Positions 39,142-49,305 are shown, counted from the stretch's first letter. The stretch: 64,000 nucleotides of DNA from Phylloscopus collybita (GCA_027886175.1 JAJNNQ010000027.1:3796001-3860000); one strand, 5' to 3'. Program-made: numbers and translations. The notes: generated by a model from the letters alone, not told the origin.

Positions 39142-39250
39142 CTTTTTCTTTTTCTTTTTCTTTTTCTTTTTCTTTTTCTTTTTCTTTTTCTTTTTCTTTT
39201 TCTTTTTCTTTTTCTTTTTCTTTTTCTTTTTCTTTTTCTTTTTCTTTTTT
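39142..39250. repeat. (CTTTTT)n hexanucleotide array, about 18 copies
   Basis: A perfect 6-bp period over about 109 bp, ending in T6. Being a multiple of 3, it stays open and makes an alternating Phe/Ser run on one strand and Lys/Glu on the other. Those ORFs are artefacts. Every base is a pyrimidine on the plus strand. Confidence 0.95.
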
Positions 39251-39783
39251 CTGGGAGAGTATAGAAGATAGGACACGAGATCTAAAAAAATGCACTGTCA
39301 GTCAGATAAGGAAACATCAAATACTTGGATCAGGAGAGACTAACAGGTTAATTCACACAGCATTTTCCCTTTAAATCACCATTTCTCTGAGTTTATGTAT
39401 CTTACATGGATACACTCCATTCATTGTTTGCTGATTTGAGGGAGAAGTTTTTTTCCTAAGGATAAGCTAAAGCAGAGCTAGATTCTCCCCAGGTTATCTG
39501 TGCAGCAGGCAGCAAAGCATCATCATTCAGCCTCACAGTAAAATTAGCCTTTACATTAATTACTACAGGGGATTCAGTGAAACTCCAGTGAGTGAGAATT
39601 ACACGTTGATGAAAGAAGCCAGCATGAATAATAATTGTTTAAAGCAAAATGCCCGAGGTGCTAAAAATCTTGGTTTAATATCCTCTATTTTGTACAGCAC
39701 ACAATAGGACTCTTCAGGAACGTGAAAAAGGCGTTTCACACTGTAGCTCACCACACCCAGCTTTGGAAAAGAGACAATCCCGT

Positions 39784-39798
39784 ACTGCTCTCTAGTGG
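39784..39798 (-). promoter_or_regulatory. Possible CTCF-binding motif
   Basis: The minus strand reads CCACTAGAGAGCAGT, which fits the CTCF core CCASYAGRKGGCRS at all but one position (A for G in the GGC). It lies just before the A26/(CAAAA)n tract, in the intergenic part of the window. Motif-only evidence. Confidence 0.3.
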
Positions 39799-39807
39799 CT
39801 GCCAGTC

Positions 39808-39827
39808 AAAAAAAAAAAAAAAAAAAA

Positions 39828-39858
<31 letters not shown>

Positions 39859-39862
39859 CAAA

Positions 39863-39894
<32 letters not shown>

Positions 39895-39911
39895 AAAACC
39901 AAACAAAAACC
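39808..39911. repeat. A26 followed by duplicated (CAAAA)n blocks
   Basis: An A26 run at 39808-39833 is followed by two near-identical CAAAA arrays separated by an A8 spacer. The two arrays look like an internal duplication. It could be the tail of a decayed retroelement on the plus strand, but no body was recognised on its left. Confidence 0.85.
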
Positions 39912-40229
39912 CGGCAGGCTGCACTGCCAAGTCTAAAAATACAGAGAATTATCGAAATATTCGGCTGCCCCTGTAGTCAGCCACGACTGCCCCGGGAGAG
40001 AGCAGGAGCTTGGGAGCTTGTGTTTGCAGCAGTGCTCTGCACTGCCCGGGGCTTGCTCTTCCTTCAGGACTCAATTCCACACCAGAACTGCAAATATCGA
40101 TGTGCCTGAAATCACACAGAACACATTTAACACATCTGATGATGATGAAAAGGAGTATGAGGTGTCTCACAAGCCGGTATCATCGTGGCACCTTTTGACT
40201 CTCTGACGAACTCCAGCTCTGCCGGATTC

Positions 40230-40443
40230 CTTCCTGATGCTACAAATGGGGAAGGGAAAAACCTTTCCCTTTCTTCCTGATCTTACAAATGGGGAAGGGA
40301 AAAACCTTTCCCTTTCTTCCTGATGCTACAAATGGGGAAGGGAAAAACCTTTCCCTTTCTTCCTGATGCTACAAATGGGGAAGGGAAAAACCTTTCCCTT
40401 TCTTCCTGATGCTACAAATGGGGAAGGGAAGAACCTTTCCCTT
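40230..40443. repeat. 43-bp tandem repeat, five copies, hairpin in each
   Basis: Units start at 40230, 40273, 40316, 40359 and 40402, an exact 43-bp period. They are almost identical: copy 2 has GATCTTAC for GATGCTAC, and copy 5 has one A-to-G change and a diverged end. Each unit carries AAGGGAAA-AACC-TTTCCCTT, an 8-bp perfect inverted repeat with a 4-base loop. The array could therefore form up to five tandem hairpins in single-stranded DNA or RNA. There are no variable spacers, so it is not a CRISPR array. No gene overlaps it. Confidence 0.95.
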
Positions 40444-40977
40444 CGGTTTGATGTGGGCTTTGGGGCTATTAAAACTCTCTCGCTGTGCTTAAAACACAAT
40501 TCATAAACCAAGCCTGAGGCCATCAGTCTTGTGTAAAACCATCTGAGCAGAGGCAATTATCCTCTGCCCACAGTTAGTGACACATTTCATAACCATTGTC
40601 AGGTTACACTGCTCTTGTAAATTGTCTTATTACTAATACATTATACCTTGGTATTTATTACTTCAGATGCATAAATAAAGCCTAGATGGCAAAATTACCC
40701 TTTAAGACAATAAATTAATTCCTAGCGTTGGTACAGCAAGAATTTCCTGTCCAACAGTGTTTCCTCAGTGGATTCTCTCAGCTCCATCAGACATTTATTC
40801 AGCTAAATAAAGAACAAATTGCTGAATGTAAAACAACTACCAAGGGTTTGCAGCATCATCCATTAGCTCCAGGATTTCCTTGACAGCACAAAGGATTGCA
40901 GGCTGCCAATTATAATTACATGGAGCTCCCTATGAGGTTAAGCAGAGCTCCTCATTGCCCTGGATAGGAAAATTCAG

Positions 40978-41019
40978 GTTAAAACACAAGAAAATGGATC
41001 CAAACCTGGTCCCAGTAAC
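40978..41019 (+). repeat. 42-bp exact direct repeat, copy A
   Basis: These 42 bases, starting GTTAAAACACAAG and ending GGTCCCAGTAAC, recur without a mismatch at 42863-42904. Similarity extends about 9 bp further left with two mismatches, then stops. The right flanks are unrelated. Confidence 0.95.
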
Positions 41020-42862
41020 AGCATTTTCCAGAACTGGAGATATTTATGTAAACAGCATGTAGATGACACTTGCCCTGGGTAGAATGCACAGGCTGTGACA
41101 TTCCTGTGGTGTCAGCTGATCTTCTGCTCAGGAAATCCGTTCAGAGCCCACATGAAAATTTCAGAGGTACATACTGTACCGTTCAGCTGCACATATAGAA
41201 CATCCTTACAAATGGAGACAGAGATGGATTTTGACAGCTTCGGTTCATAACGCATTAATAAACAGAATTTTTGTAATAGCCACAAAGCCAAGGGAGAGAC
41301 TAAATACTAAAATAATTCATGACTTCTGAATGATTTGGAAGAAGCAAACCTGGCATCTTCCTTGACTGATCTAATTGGATTTATTTCCACTTTCTAGGAG
41401 AGGGGGAAAAGCAACATCAGCAAAAAAAGCCCTGTTTGCTAGTTCATTAAGCAAGGGTATAATTACCTAATTATAAAAAACACAGGTCATACAATCCCTA
41501 GCTGCATGAACCTCCATCTCTGTACAACACATATGCTTACAAATGACAAGCAACTTCTAAGCAGTCGTTCATGTACAAAATTAATTGCATATTTAGCAAA
41601 AATTTATGTTCTAATCTCTTTATTTCACATTGGGTTGGAATAAAACATTTTTAGACTACATATTAATCATTAAAAAAAAAAAATCTAGTTCTGCAACTGA
41701 ACCTTAAAACTTGAAAGGCTTGGTCTTGCAGAATTATTTTGTAGGAGAGAGAGGTTTAAAGTATCTGTGTGGTTCCCAGATTATATTAAACTGATGTTGG
41801 GAATTCCTTTGCAAAGCATTTCTTTGCATCTAGACCTAAAAGGATACATTTGTATAACAATGCTCTCATTTTAGGGACAAGTGAAAACAAAGGGACTGTT
41901 TGTGGCAACCACCTGGTTTTGGCTTGACTGGTAGAATTTTCCAGGCAAAATTTGCACTTTACTTGTTGGATAAAGATGTTAAAGGATTTATTTCCAAAAC
42001 ACTTGGGATCCCAGCTGCAGGGTCTGGAGGTGTTCCTCTCATTACAGTCCAGGCTGGTTGGAAGCAAGGCTGGCAAAGAGTGTTTTCCACAACAGAACAG
42101 CACAGAAAATTCCATGATTACGTTGTTCTGACTTTGCTTATGACAACATCCATCTCCAGCCTTGAAGTCATGGAACAGAAGATCCATCTTAATTCTGTCC
42201 TGGGTTGGCTTTGCAGGTTAGAAGTTTGCTGTTAGGGCTGATCCTAGAAAAACAACCACTGCCTCTGTCCATGAAGGGAGTTGTGATGGAGCTGCTGAGC
42301 AGCCTGGCCTTCCAAAGCTCACAGCAAGATGGCATTAAAACAGCACACTGAGCTGCAGCCCAGAGGGGAGGGGATGGCACACGGATCTCCTGCTGCCATG
42401 GCAACGGCCTCAACTGTCCAAAAAACCCGATATTTAAAAAGTAAACCAAGTTAGTTGGGTTTTGCTGAGGAATGGTTTCTCAGATGACTCACTGCATCTG
42501 CAAAAGAGCAGAGCACAGCCTCCCCAGCAGTGATCTTGCTGCACATCCACATTCTGCCTAAATGAGGATGCAAACTGCTGCCTAAACCCTTCAGCTCTGA
42601 GGAAGCAGTAACTTTACTGTGTAGGAATGATATGAAGTCCTAGTTTTCCTTAAAAATAAACTAGAAATTCCAGAAATGTATTGGTAGCTGTTCTGCTTCC
42701 CTTCCCGAATTTTGCTTCAGGAGTTGGTGAGCAGGAAATTGCATAGATGGAACCAACCCAAAGATTATCCCAGACAGACATAAACCCAACACACTCAGAG
42801 AAGAATGAAGGTGTAGCATAAGGTCACCACAGCGTTTCTGCCTGGGAAAGCTCAAAACTCAA

Positions 42863-42904
42863 GTTAAAACACAAGAAAATGGATCCAAACCTGGTCCCAG
42901 TAAC
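42863..42904 (+). repeat. 42-bp exact direct repeat, copy B
   Basis: Second copy of the 42-bp word at 40978-41019, 1,885 bp downstream and in the same orientation. The surrounding sequence is otherwise different, so this is a small isolated duplication or two fragments of an unrecognised dispersed repeat. Confidence 0.95.
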
Positions 42905-45900
42905 TTTAAATCAGTTCTCACACTGCAGCTCCCTGAGTGTGAGACCTTGAAGGGCTGGCCATGACTTCTGGGCTGTCATGCAATGCACTGCTTCAGTCTC
43001 AGAACAGAAACTGCTCTGCTAACCTGGACCTTGCTTATTGGGAGTTCCAATCAATTTGATCTTTCATTCTCCTGTCTTCAGCTGCTGATCAGCTCTAGAC
43101 TTCCTATATTTCCTTCCATGAATTGAAGCCCAACTGAGTGAGCTTCAATGTATCTTGTATCTTCTGAGAGATGCTCATAAATCCTGATTATTATGGTCTT
43201 CACTGGATTTCAGGTCCCAAAGAACTGCAAACTGTGACCTACTGAAGGAAGCTCTGTCACTTGTTTCATGTGTCACTGCCCCCCAAAGTATTTTAACTCT
43301 CCAACAGCTGAATTTCCTGTGTATTGTGGTCAGAGTGTGAAATGCCAACAGAAGTCCTGCATTACACAAGAAAGGAAGTGACAAACATAAAATGCCATTG
43401 AAGTAAATGTTGAAAGGTACTAACATGAATGGAATCAGGATTTTGTCCTGCAGCTCTACATCAAAGACTCATCAGCTCTCATCTAATTAGCACAGAGCAC
43501 CACTTTTCCCTTTCCACTTCTGCTGACAACTGAATGATCTTCACTGTTCAAATTAATTTGAAAAATGTATACGTCAAAATTATTCCAGATTTGGCAACAA
43601 GATGAGATCTGAATCAGAATGTACTGTCTGAATGCAAGACATAATAAGAAGAAATGACATCTCTGATCAGGCTGCAAGTTATCCAAACTTATCTCTGAGG
43701 CAAAAATGAGCTGCATTGCTTCTAAAATACAGACTTGCAAAGTGCAAGCAAATCAGAGGTTTTTCTATTTCAGAAGTATTTTGTTTCTAAATGGAATTTA
43801 AGTACTCCCAATAATTATTTAAAAAGCCTTGGATCTTACACTGTATTCTTTTATATTTACAACCAACACCAGTTTCTTGGAGCTCTTTCTACTATCCTGA
43901 ATTGTAGAACCTGCAGGGCTGTTTTCAAATGTAACAAGAAACAGTTCACTGGATTTTTCTGTATTAATTCATAGAGCTTTCAGGGTCTCACTTACACCAA
44001 AAATGGCTTTCAGAGCCCCCATATATCCACAGCTTTGTTTTGTATTTTTGGGTATTTGAGATTGTGGAATACTTTAAGGAGAATGTACCTTCTTAGAGAA
44101 CACAGTGCCTGTAAAAAACCAAGATATTCCACATACAACAATATTAATTCCCCAAAATGTAGAAAGGAGGGAGATTTGGACCTGAAATGGAATTTATACA
44201 TACATCCCTTCTCCTCAGGCATCCTGAGGTCTAAGGGGAACAAAAAGCCAGAGAGGATCATGAGATTCCTCCCTTCAAACTGGCACAAACACCATTTATG
44301 AGGCACATCACCTGGAGCCTCACTGGCTTCGACAGCACCTCAGGAGTCCTCCAGTGTTCCCCACAGAGCTGCCTTCTCCCCACTCCTCCTGCACAATGAC
44401 AGTGCTCAGTGACCACATCTGGAGCTCTCTGCTGGCCTTGGTGTGTTGCAGATACCAGTTCACTCCCCACACATGGGGCTGTTACTATTGTAAGCTGCGT
44501 AATTTAAAATAAGAGTAGAGGTTCCCCTTCTCATCATCACAGCACAAAAGGATGTAAGTAGAGCTGTGTGTCAGGGCAGGGAGTTGAGCTGAGGGTCCTC
44601 CTTTACATTTTCCCCAGCCCCTTTTCCTGTTCCTTCACCTGTAAAATGGGAGTGAGCACTGGAGCTGTGAAGGAAAGCAAACACGAAGATCAGATGGGCC
44701 ATTGCCAGAACAGCTCCTGAGTATCAGAGATTCTCAATGTGCACACGAGGCCCCCAATAAACAAGCCCTTGATGCTTATTCATTTTTTATTTGCTTTCTG
44801 TAGTAGTACTTTGGAGAAGACGAGTTACAAGTCTTTGTACTTACAAAGCTGTGACTGCTGGGTGATATTTTATCTCTTCTTGGTGACATGCATTTATGGT
44901 CCTGACAAACAAAGGCTCAAAATAGGCTCGGTGTCCTCTTTACAAAGAAAGCATCTGAGGGGAAAAACCTCCAACAAAGTAAATAGAGACAAGAGCTGTT
45001 TGGGCATGGGAATGCTCATCTCTGTCACGGTGAGCACGCTGAGCTACAACAAGCTGGCATAAAAATCTCAAAAACTAGGTTAAGACTCACAAGCAGCAGA
45101 ACAAATGCTTTCTGTTGCTGCATCTAAGAAAGCTGCTCCTAGCAAGGCTATCTGTGCCTTGGTCATCAGAACGATTTGAACATGAAAGCTGATCCTGTCA
45201 ATCCAAATGTACCCTGAATTCATTTTTCTCTAAATAACAACACAAAACCCCCACATCAGCGGTGCTCAGAGATCACATGTAGGCTTCAGATTAAGGAAAA
45301 TGAGGTTGTTTAATATTCTGCTGATTCGAGAAAAACAGCACTGACATGACTCACCTCTTTTCTTTCTCCCCAGAGAAACATTCCTTTCTAACACAAGTTT
45401 GGATTTCTCCTTATATAACCAGCTCATACAACAGGCATTCAGCTGTCTTGCAGAGAGAAAACAAATGAATCAAATCATCCATACCATTTGTATAGTTGCA
45501 TTAAAATAAAATTGTCAAGGAAAGTCATATCAAATGGACATGCATTGGTTTGGCTGTGGACTATGCATCAAAAATAAAATGATTTAAAAAAATTATTTTC
45601 TCTTCTGTGTTCCTTGTGTGGATATTTCATTTCAAGAAGTATTTTCCTGCAACTGAATGGATGCCAAGTGCAGAGATATTTGCCATTAAGCTAGAAAAAT
45701 TTCATCATAACTTTTCACCATAAATATAAAAGGCTAGAAATCCTCTGAGAGATAACTAGACAGATCAGATGATTAGACTTTCTGGGTAAATGCTGAAAAC
45801 TTGTTTACCACAAGACTCCTATAGTGAGAAAATAAACCAAACTAAAGGAGAGTCATGTTTCTACTGATAGCCATTCTGATCCTGCAAATAGTTTTGTTTG

Positions 45901-47577
45901 TGACACTTACAGAATCATATGAAGTAGTAAATGAAAAACTGAGGACAATTTTTCAGGTGCTTTGTACCCATAGGTAGAACCAGGCTTAGTTGCATTTCAA
46001 TTTCATTCCAGTTTCAGAGGGATTTACAAATCAATACACTCAGAATATATTAGTTAGTGCCTGCCTCCATCAGCTTCTACTTACTTCTGTGAAAAGGCTC
46101 TGTTCCTCTTTGGTGTTGGCCTTTCAATACCAAGACAAGACTTTGCCTCACATTTCTTTTTCCCTTCCTCAAGCCCTGCCCCAGAAGGACTGCAGAGCCA
46201 GCTTTAAGGTAAGGAAGTACAAAGTGCCACAGATACATCATCATCATCACCTCTGAAATTTGAAAGTAAAAGACATGCAGACAATCCTACTTTTAACACA
46301 AGAGGCATTATTTAGCAAGGTAAATTTGAATAATTCAACACAATATTATTTTTTTTTTGGTGCCTCCTCTCCCAAACATGATGATGGCTCATTTTGGAAA
46401 GAAAAAGGTCCAGGGGCAGCTCCATCAGCTGGCACAAACCACACCAGGGATTTATCCCCAGATTGAGCCTCTTGATGCTTGGTTTGTCAGGGATGAGAGA
46501 AAATGCTCATTTACGAGGTGAAAACAGCAAGGCAGATTCCAGCCCTGTTTGACTGTTTTGTACCAGACAGTATTTTATATCCAATGAATCCTATGAAGTG
46601 TCATCTACAGAGGCAACCAGTATGAGAGCTGGTTAAAAATACATCCCTCTCATCCTCTGTGCTTCTATAGAGGCTACTAAAGATGTCTTGGAGATATTTT
46701 CTTGGGTTGAAAATATTTTAATATATTCAGTCTTATACAAATGCTTTCATCTGATATGAAACTTCTCAACCCTACATTTTAAACACAAAATCACTACCAT
46801 TCTTCATCTCAGAAGGCAGCTATTGATTAGTGCAAACAGACTTTCACAGAATTCACTAGAAATCATCAGCCTTTTCTAGCATGACCTAAAAGCTATGTAG
46901 AGAAAAACCATTTAAAACTTGCTACTTCCTCTCCTTTTAAGACTAAAAATAGATTTGGCTCATTATCTCACTTGGCACCTTAATGTATTCCACGGCACGA
47001 TGACACAGCTCAGATTAAACCTCCACATGCTTCTTTTTCCTTAGGATCTACCTTACACACAAGGTAGCAAGAAGGGACAGTGCTCATTGAACCAGAAACT
47101 CTTTGATATTTTACTTTAAACCCTGTTTTGGGTTCTGTTCTCAGGACAATATTCCCACTTGCTGTTGGATGCAGCAGCTCACCCCAGCCACGGGTGGATG
47201 TCACCCCAACAGCCACAGTCAGGCCTCCCTCAAATGGATGAATTTTCTTATCAAGCTCCACCATTAAATCTATGCCCATGGACTTTTTTCTTTCCCCCAA
47301 AGGTCAGTAAGTTAACTGAATCTCAGGGACACACAACCCAGAAGTGACCCCTAAATTAGATGTATACACATTTAACTTTGAAATTCCTGCTTAAAGAAAA
47401 ACAGCAAGCACATGTCTCAGGGTGGTAGATGTGATGAATTTGGGTTAAATCCTCCCAAAACACAATAAAGACATAACCCCACGTAACTGCTTTTTCTGCC
47501 CCTGCTTTCAGAAACTGCCAAAGCCCATTTTCTTTATTTAACAGCAACAAAAAGTTTTCCACATATTTATGTAAAAA

Positions 47578-47850
47578 CAGAGCCAGGCTCTTCTCAGTGG
47601 TGCCAAGGAATAGAACAAGAGGCAGTGGTGAAAAACTGATGCTTAGAAAATTCCATGTGAACATGAGGAAGAACTTCTTTGCTGTGCAGGTGAGGCTGTG
47701 GAGTTTCCCTCCGCTGGAAATATTCCAGACCCATCTGGACACAATCCTGTGCCCTCTGCTCTGGGATGACCCTGCCTGGGCAGGGAGGTTGGACCAGGTG
47801 ACCCCACTGTGGTTCCTTCCAGCCTGGACCTGTGCTTCTGTATGGGAATG
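47578..47850 (+). mobile_element. CR1 LINE fragment
   Basis: Plus-strand CR1 3' portion. It contains 'CCAGGCTCTTCTCAGTGGTG' near 47582, then 'AAATTCCATGTGAACATGAGG' near 47648 and 'AAGAACTTCTTTGCTGTG' near 47670. It ends with 'GGTTGGACCAGGTGACC' near 47787 and 'GGTTCCTTCCAGCCTGGACC' near 47812. The order and spacing match the end of CR1. It is well preserved compared with the other copies but encodes nothing. The 178-codon minus-strand ORF over it is spurious. It ends about 450 bp upstream of the CpG island. Confidence 0.88.
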
Positions 47851-48299
47851 AACGGCCCATGCACAGCATCGATGGAAAATTCTCTGATACAAAGGCTCAT
47901 CCCTAATATTTTGTGAACTTGCACCTGCATCACAACAGGAACTTGGTCAGCTCCATGTAGAACCACTGCTCTTGAGTCGGCCCAAGAATTCTACTTGCAG
48001 GTGAGTGTATTCCTCAGTATCAGTTCTATGCAGTGACAAAAGCAGAGTTTAAGACAGACACGAGATGAGAATCCCCACAATCCCAGCAAGTGCTGACCGA
48101 GCGTTCCACAGGACTTTACTGGGAGAGCGATTAGAAAGCATCCCTGGTTTTGACAGGTCAAAACTTCAAGAAGACCTGACCTTCATCACCGTCTACAGAC
48201 CCGCAGCCCCTCTGCCGGCACCCTGCGCAGGATGGGGAGGAGCAAAAAACAACCCATAAAAGCAGTTTTCCTCTTTAAACAAATCCCCAAACCAAGCTA
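47851..48299. other. Transition into the CpG island
   Basis: Unique sequence of intermediate composition between the CR1 fragment and the GC-rich promoter. No motif of note was seen. Confidence 0.5.
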
Positions 48300-48462
48300 T
48301 TCAGAGTCGGAGCATCCCGTTTCTGCCCGTGCGACACCTTTGCGGCGATGGTCCCGCCCCAGCCCAGCCCCGCCGGCCCCGCGGGAGCTCCGGCCGAGCT
48401 GCGCGGGGGTCCCGGCGGGCGCGCAGCGATTCCCCGCTCGCCCTGCCAAGGGGACGCCCCTC

Positions 48463-48580
48463 GGGACACCCTCCCCCTGGGGACACCCTCCCCCTCGGGA
48501 CACCCTCCCCCTGGGGACACCCTCCCCCTCGGGACTCCCTCCCCCTCGGGACACCCTCCCCCTGGGGACACTCTCCTCCG
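48463..48580. repeat. 17-bp promoter minisatellite, about seven copies
   Basis: GGGACACCCTCCCCCTS units start at 48463, 48480, 48497, 48514, 48531, 48548 and 48565 (the last is diverged). The final base of the unit runs G, C, G, C, C, G. This suggests growth partly by 34-bp double units. One unit has ACT for ACA. It makes Pro-rich ORFs on both strands that are not genes. It lies about 300-400 bp upstream of the CRE. Confidence 0.93.
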
Positions 48581-48742
48581 CCAGCCCCGGGGGGAAGCGA
48601 GCGGCGGACACGGAGCCCCGCGGCTGCCCCGGTGCCGGGGGTGTCGCGCCGCTCCCTCCCGCGGGGCAAAGCTCCCGGACGGACGGACGGGACGGGATAA
48701 GCACCGGGAGGGCTCGGGGGACGCGGGCGGGTCCCGCACAGC

Positions 48743-48756
48743 GGGGGCGGGGCGGG
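48743..48756 (+). promoter_or_regulatory. Tandem GC boxes (SP/KLF type)
   Basis: GGGGGCGGGGCGGG contains two overlapping GGGCGG cores. It is typical of TATA-less CpG-island promoters and sits about 130 bp upstream of the CRE. Confidence 0.6.
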
Positions 48757-48850
48757 CCGGCCCCTCCCCGCGGCCCGTGACGCGCAGGGCGGGGCGGGAC
48801 CCCGCGCACCTGCGGAGCCCCCGCCTTTGTGCAGTGCAGGTGCGGCGCCC

Positions 48851-48879
48851 ACCCCACCCCACCCCACCCCCCCCCCCGC
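48851..48879 (-). repeat. (ACCCC)n and C-run, G-quadruplex-prone
   Basis: Four ACCCC pentamers run into a C-run. The minus strand has at least four G4 tracts separated by single bases, the classical G-quadruplex pattern. It ends three bases before the CRE. Confidence 0.8.
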
Positions 48880-48881
48880 CG

Positions 48882-48889
48882 TGACGTCA
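48882..48889. promoter_or_regulatory. Perfect CRE, TGACGTCA
   Basis: The full palindromic cAMP-response element lies in the CpG island, 424 bp upstream of the start codon. CREB/ATF family proteins bind this site. Full CREs near the start of CpG promoters often act in neuronal cAMP responses, in line with the neural expression known for PHACTR3. Binding here is inferred. A second, half-type TGACGC lies near 48778. Confidence 0.65.
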
Positions 48890-48986
48890 GGCGGGCGCTC
48901 GCGGGGCACGATGGGAGAATCCCAATGTTTTCCAACGGATGCGCTCAGCAGCGCGGCGGCTTGAGGCGACTCCGGCAGCGGCGCTC

Positions 48987-49030
48987 GGGGGGGGGCGTCC
49001 CGGGAGGGGGCGGCGGCGGCGGCGGGGGGC
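48987..49030 (+). repeat. G-run and (CGG)n tract in the presumed 5' UTR
   Basis: A G9-type run is followed by GGG, GGGGG, about six CGG triplets and another G-run. Multiple G tracts on the sense strand could form an RNA G-quadruplex if they are transcribed. CGG triplets in a 5' UTR are commonly length-variable. Confidence 0.7.
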
Positions 49031-49077
49031 CGGGCCGGTGGCCCGCGCCCCGGCTCTTCCCCACCCCGCCAGGCGGC

Positions 49078-49116
49078 ATGGCCCACCCCCCTGAGGCGCC
49101 CGGAGCTGCCCCCTGA
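49078..49116 (+). other. Upstream ORF 1 (12 codons plus stop)
   Basis: ATG to TGA encoding MAHPPEAPGAAP. It is in frame with the PHACTR3 start but closed by its own stop, so it cannot extend the protein. The start has G at +4. If present in the mRNA it could lower initiation at the main ATG. Confidence 0.45.
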
Positions 49117-49171
49117 GCGGCCGGAGCCGGCGGAGCGCCGCGCCGCAGCCCTGCCGACGGCGCCGGGGAAG

Positions 49172-49201
49172 ATGCTGCCGCGGCTGGTCCTGCCTGGCTG
49201 A
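49172..49201 (+). other. Upstream ORF 2 (9 codons plus stop)
   Basis: ATG to TGA encoding MLPRLVLPG, out of frame with the main start. The ATG follows GGGGAAG, giving a purine at -3, a better initiation context than the main start has at that position. Confidence 0.45.
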
Positions 49202-49262
49202 CGCCCCAAAGCCGCCGCCGCCGCACCCCCGTCCCCATTGTCCCCCGGCCGCCTCCGGCTCC

Positions 49263-49286
49263 ATGAGCGCCTCCCTCCTCCTCTGA
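49263..49286 (+). other. Upstream ORF 3 (7 codons plus stop)
   Basis: ATG to TGA encoding MSASLLL. It ends 19 bases before the PHACTR3 ATG. Its first bases (ATGA) overlap the in-frame TGA that closes the main frame upstream. Confidence 0.45.
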
Positions 49287-49305
49287 GCTTCCCGCCCTCC
49301 ACCTC

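Larger units (their letters stand above)
38111..40229. other. Non-coding DNA between repeat arrays
   Basis: Outside the two simple repeats listed separately, this is unique AT-rich sequence with no supportable exon. Confidence 0.6.
40444..47577. other. Intergenic DNA, no gene seen
   Basis: About 7 kb of AT-rich sequence with no recognised exon or transposable element. It contains the two copies of an exact 42-bp direct repeat, listed separately. Confidence 0.6.
48910..49305 (+). other. PHACTR3: Presumed PHACTR3 5' UTR
   Basis: GC-rich sequence upstream of the start codon, probably transcribed. The left limit is a guess, because the transcription start site is unknown. It contains three short upstream ORFs (49078-49116, 49172-49201, 49263-49286) and an in-frame TGA at 49264-49266, 14 codons before the main ATG. 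No strong internal splice signals were noted, so it is treated as one piece with the coding exon. Confidence 0.5.

Noticed and set aside
39081..39374. ORF with a long Phe-Ser repeat (Lys-Glu on the other strand)
   Set aside because: A direct result of the (CTTTTT)n array, whose period is a multiple of 3.
40230..40443. Regularly spaced repeats that could suggest a CRISPR array
   Set aside because: The 43-bp units are contiguous with no unique spacers, and the genome is clearly eukaryotic.
47356..47892. 178-codon minus-strand ORF
   Set aside because: It lies largely antisense to a plus-strand CR1 fragment and has no similarity to CR1 proteins or others.
1..48299. Search for EDN3 exons, in particular the cysteine-rich mature peptide exon
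   Set aside because: No matching cysteine pattern was seen in any frame; EDN3, if it is the neighbour, probably lies outside the window.
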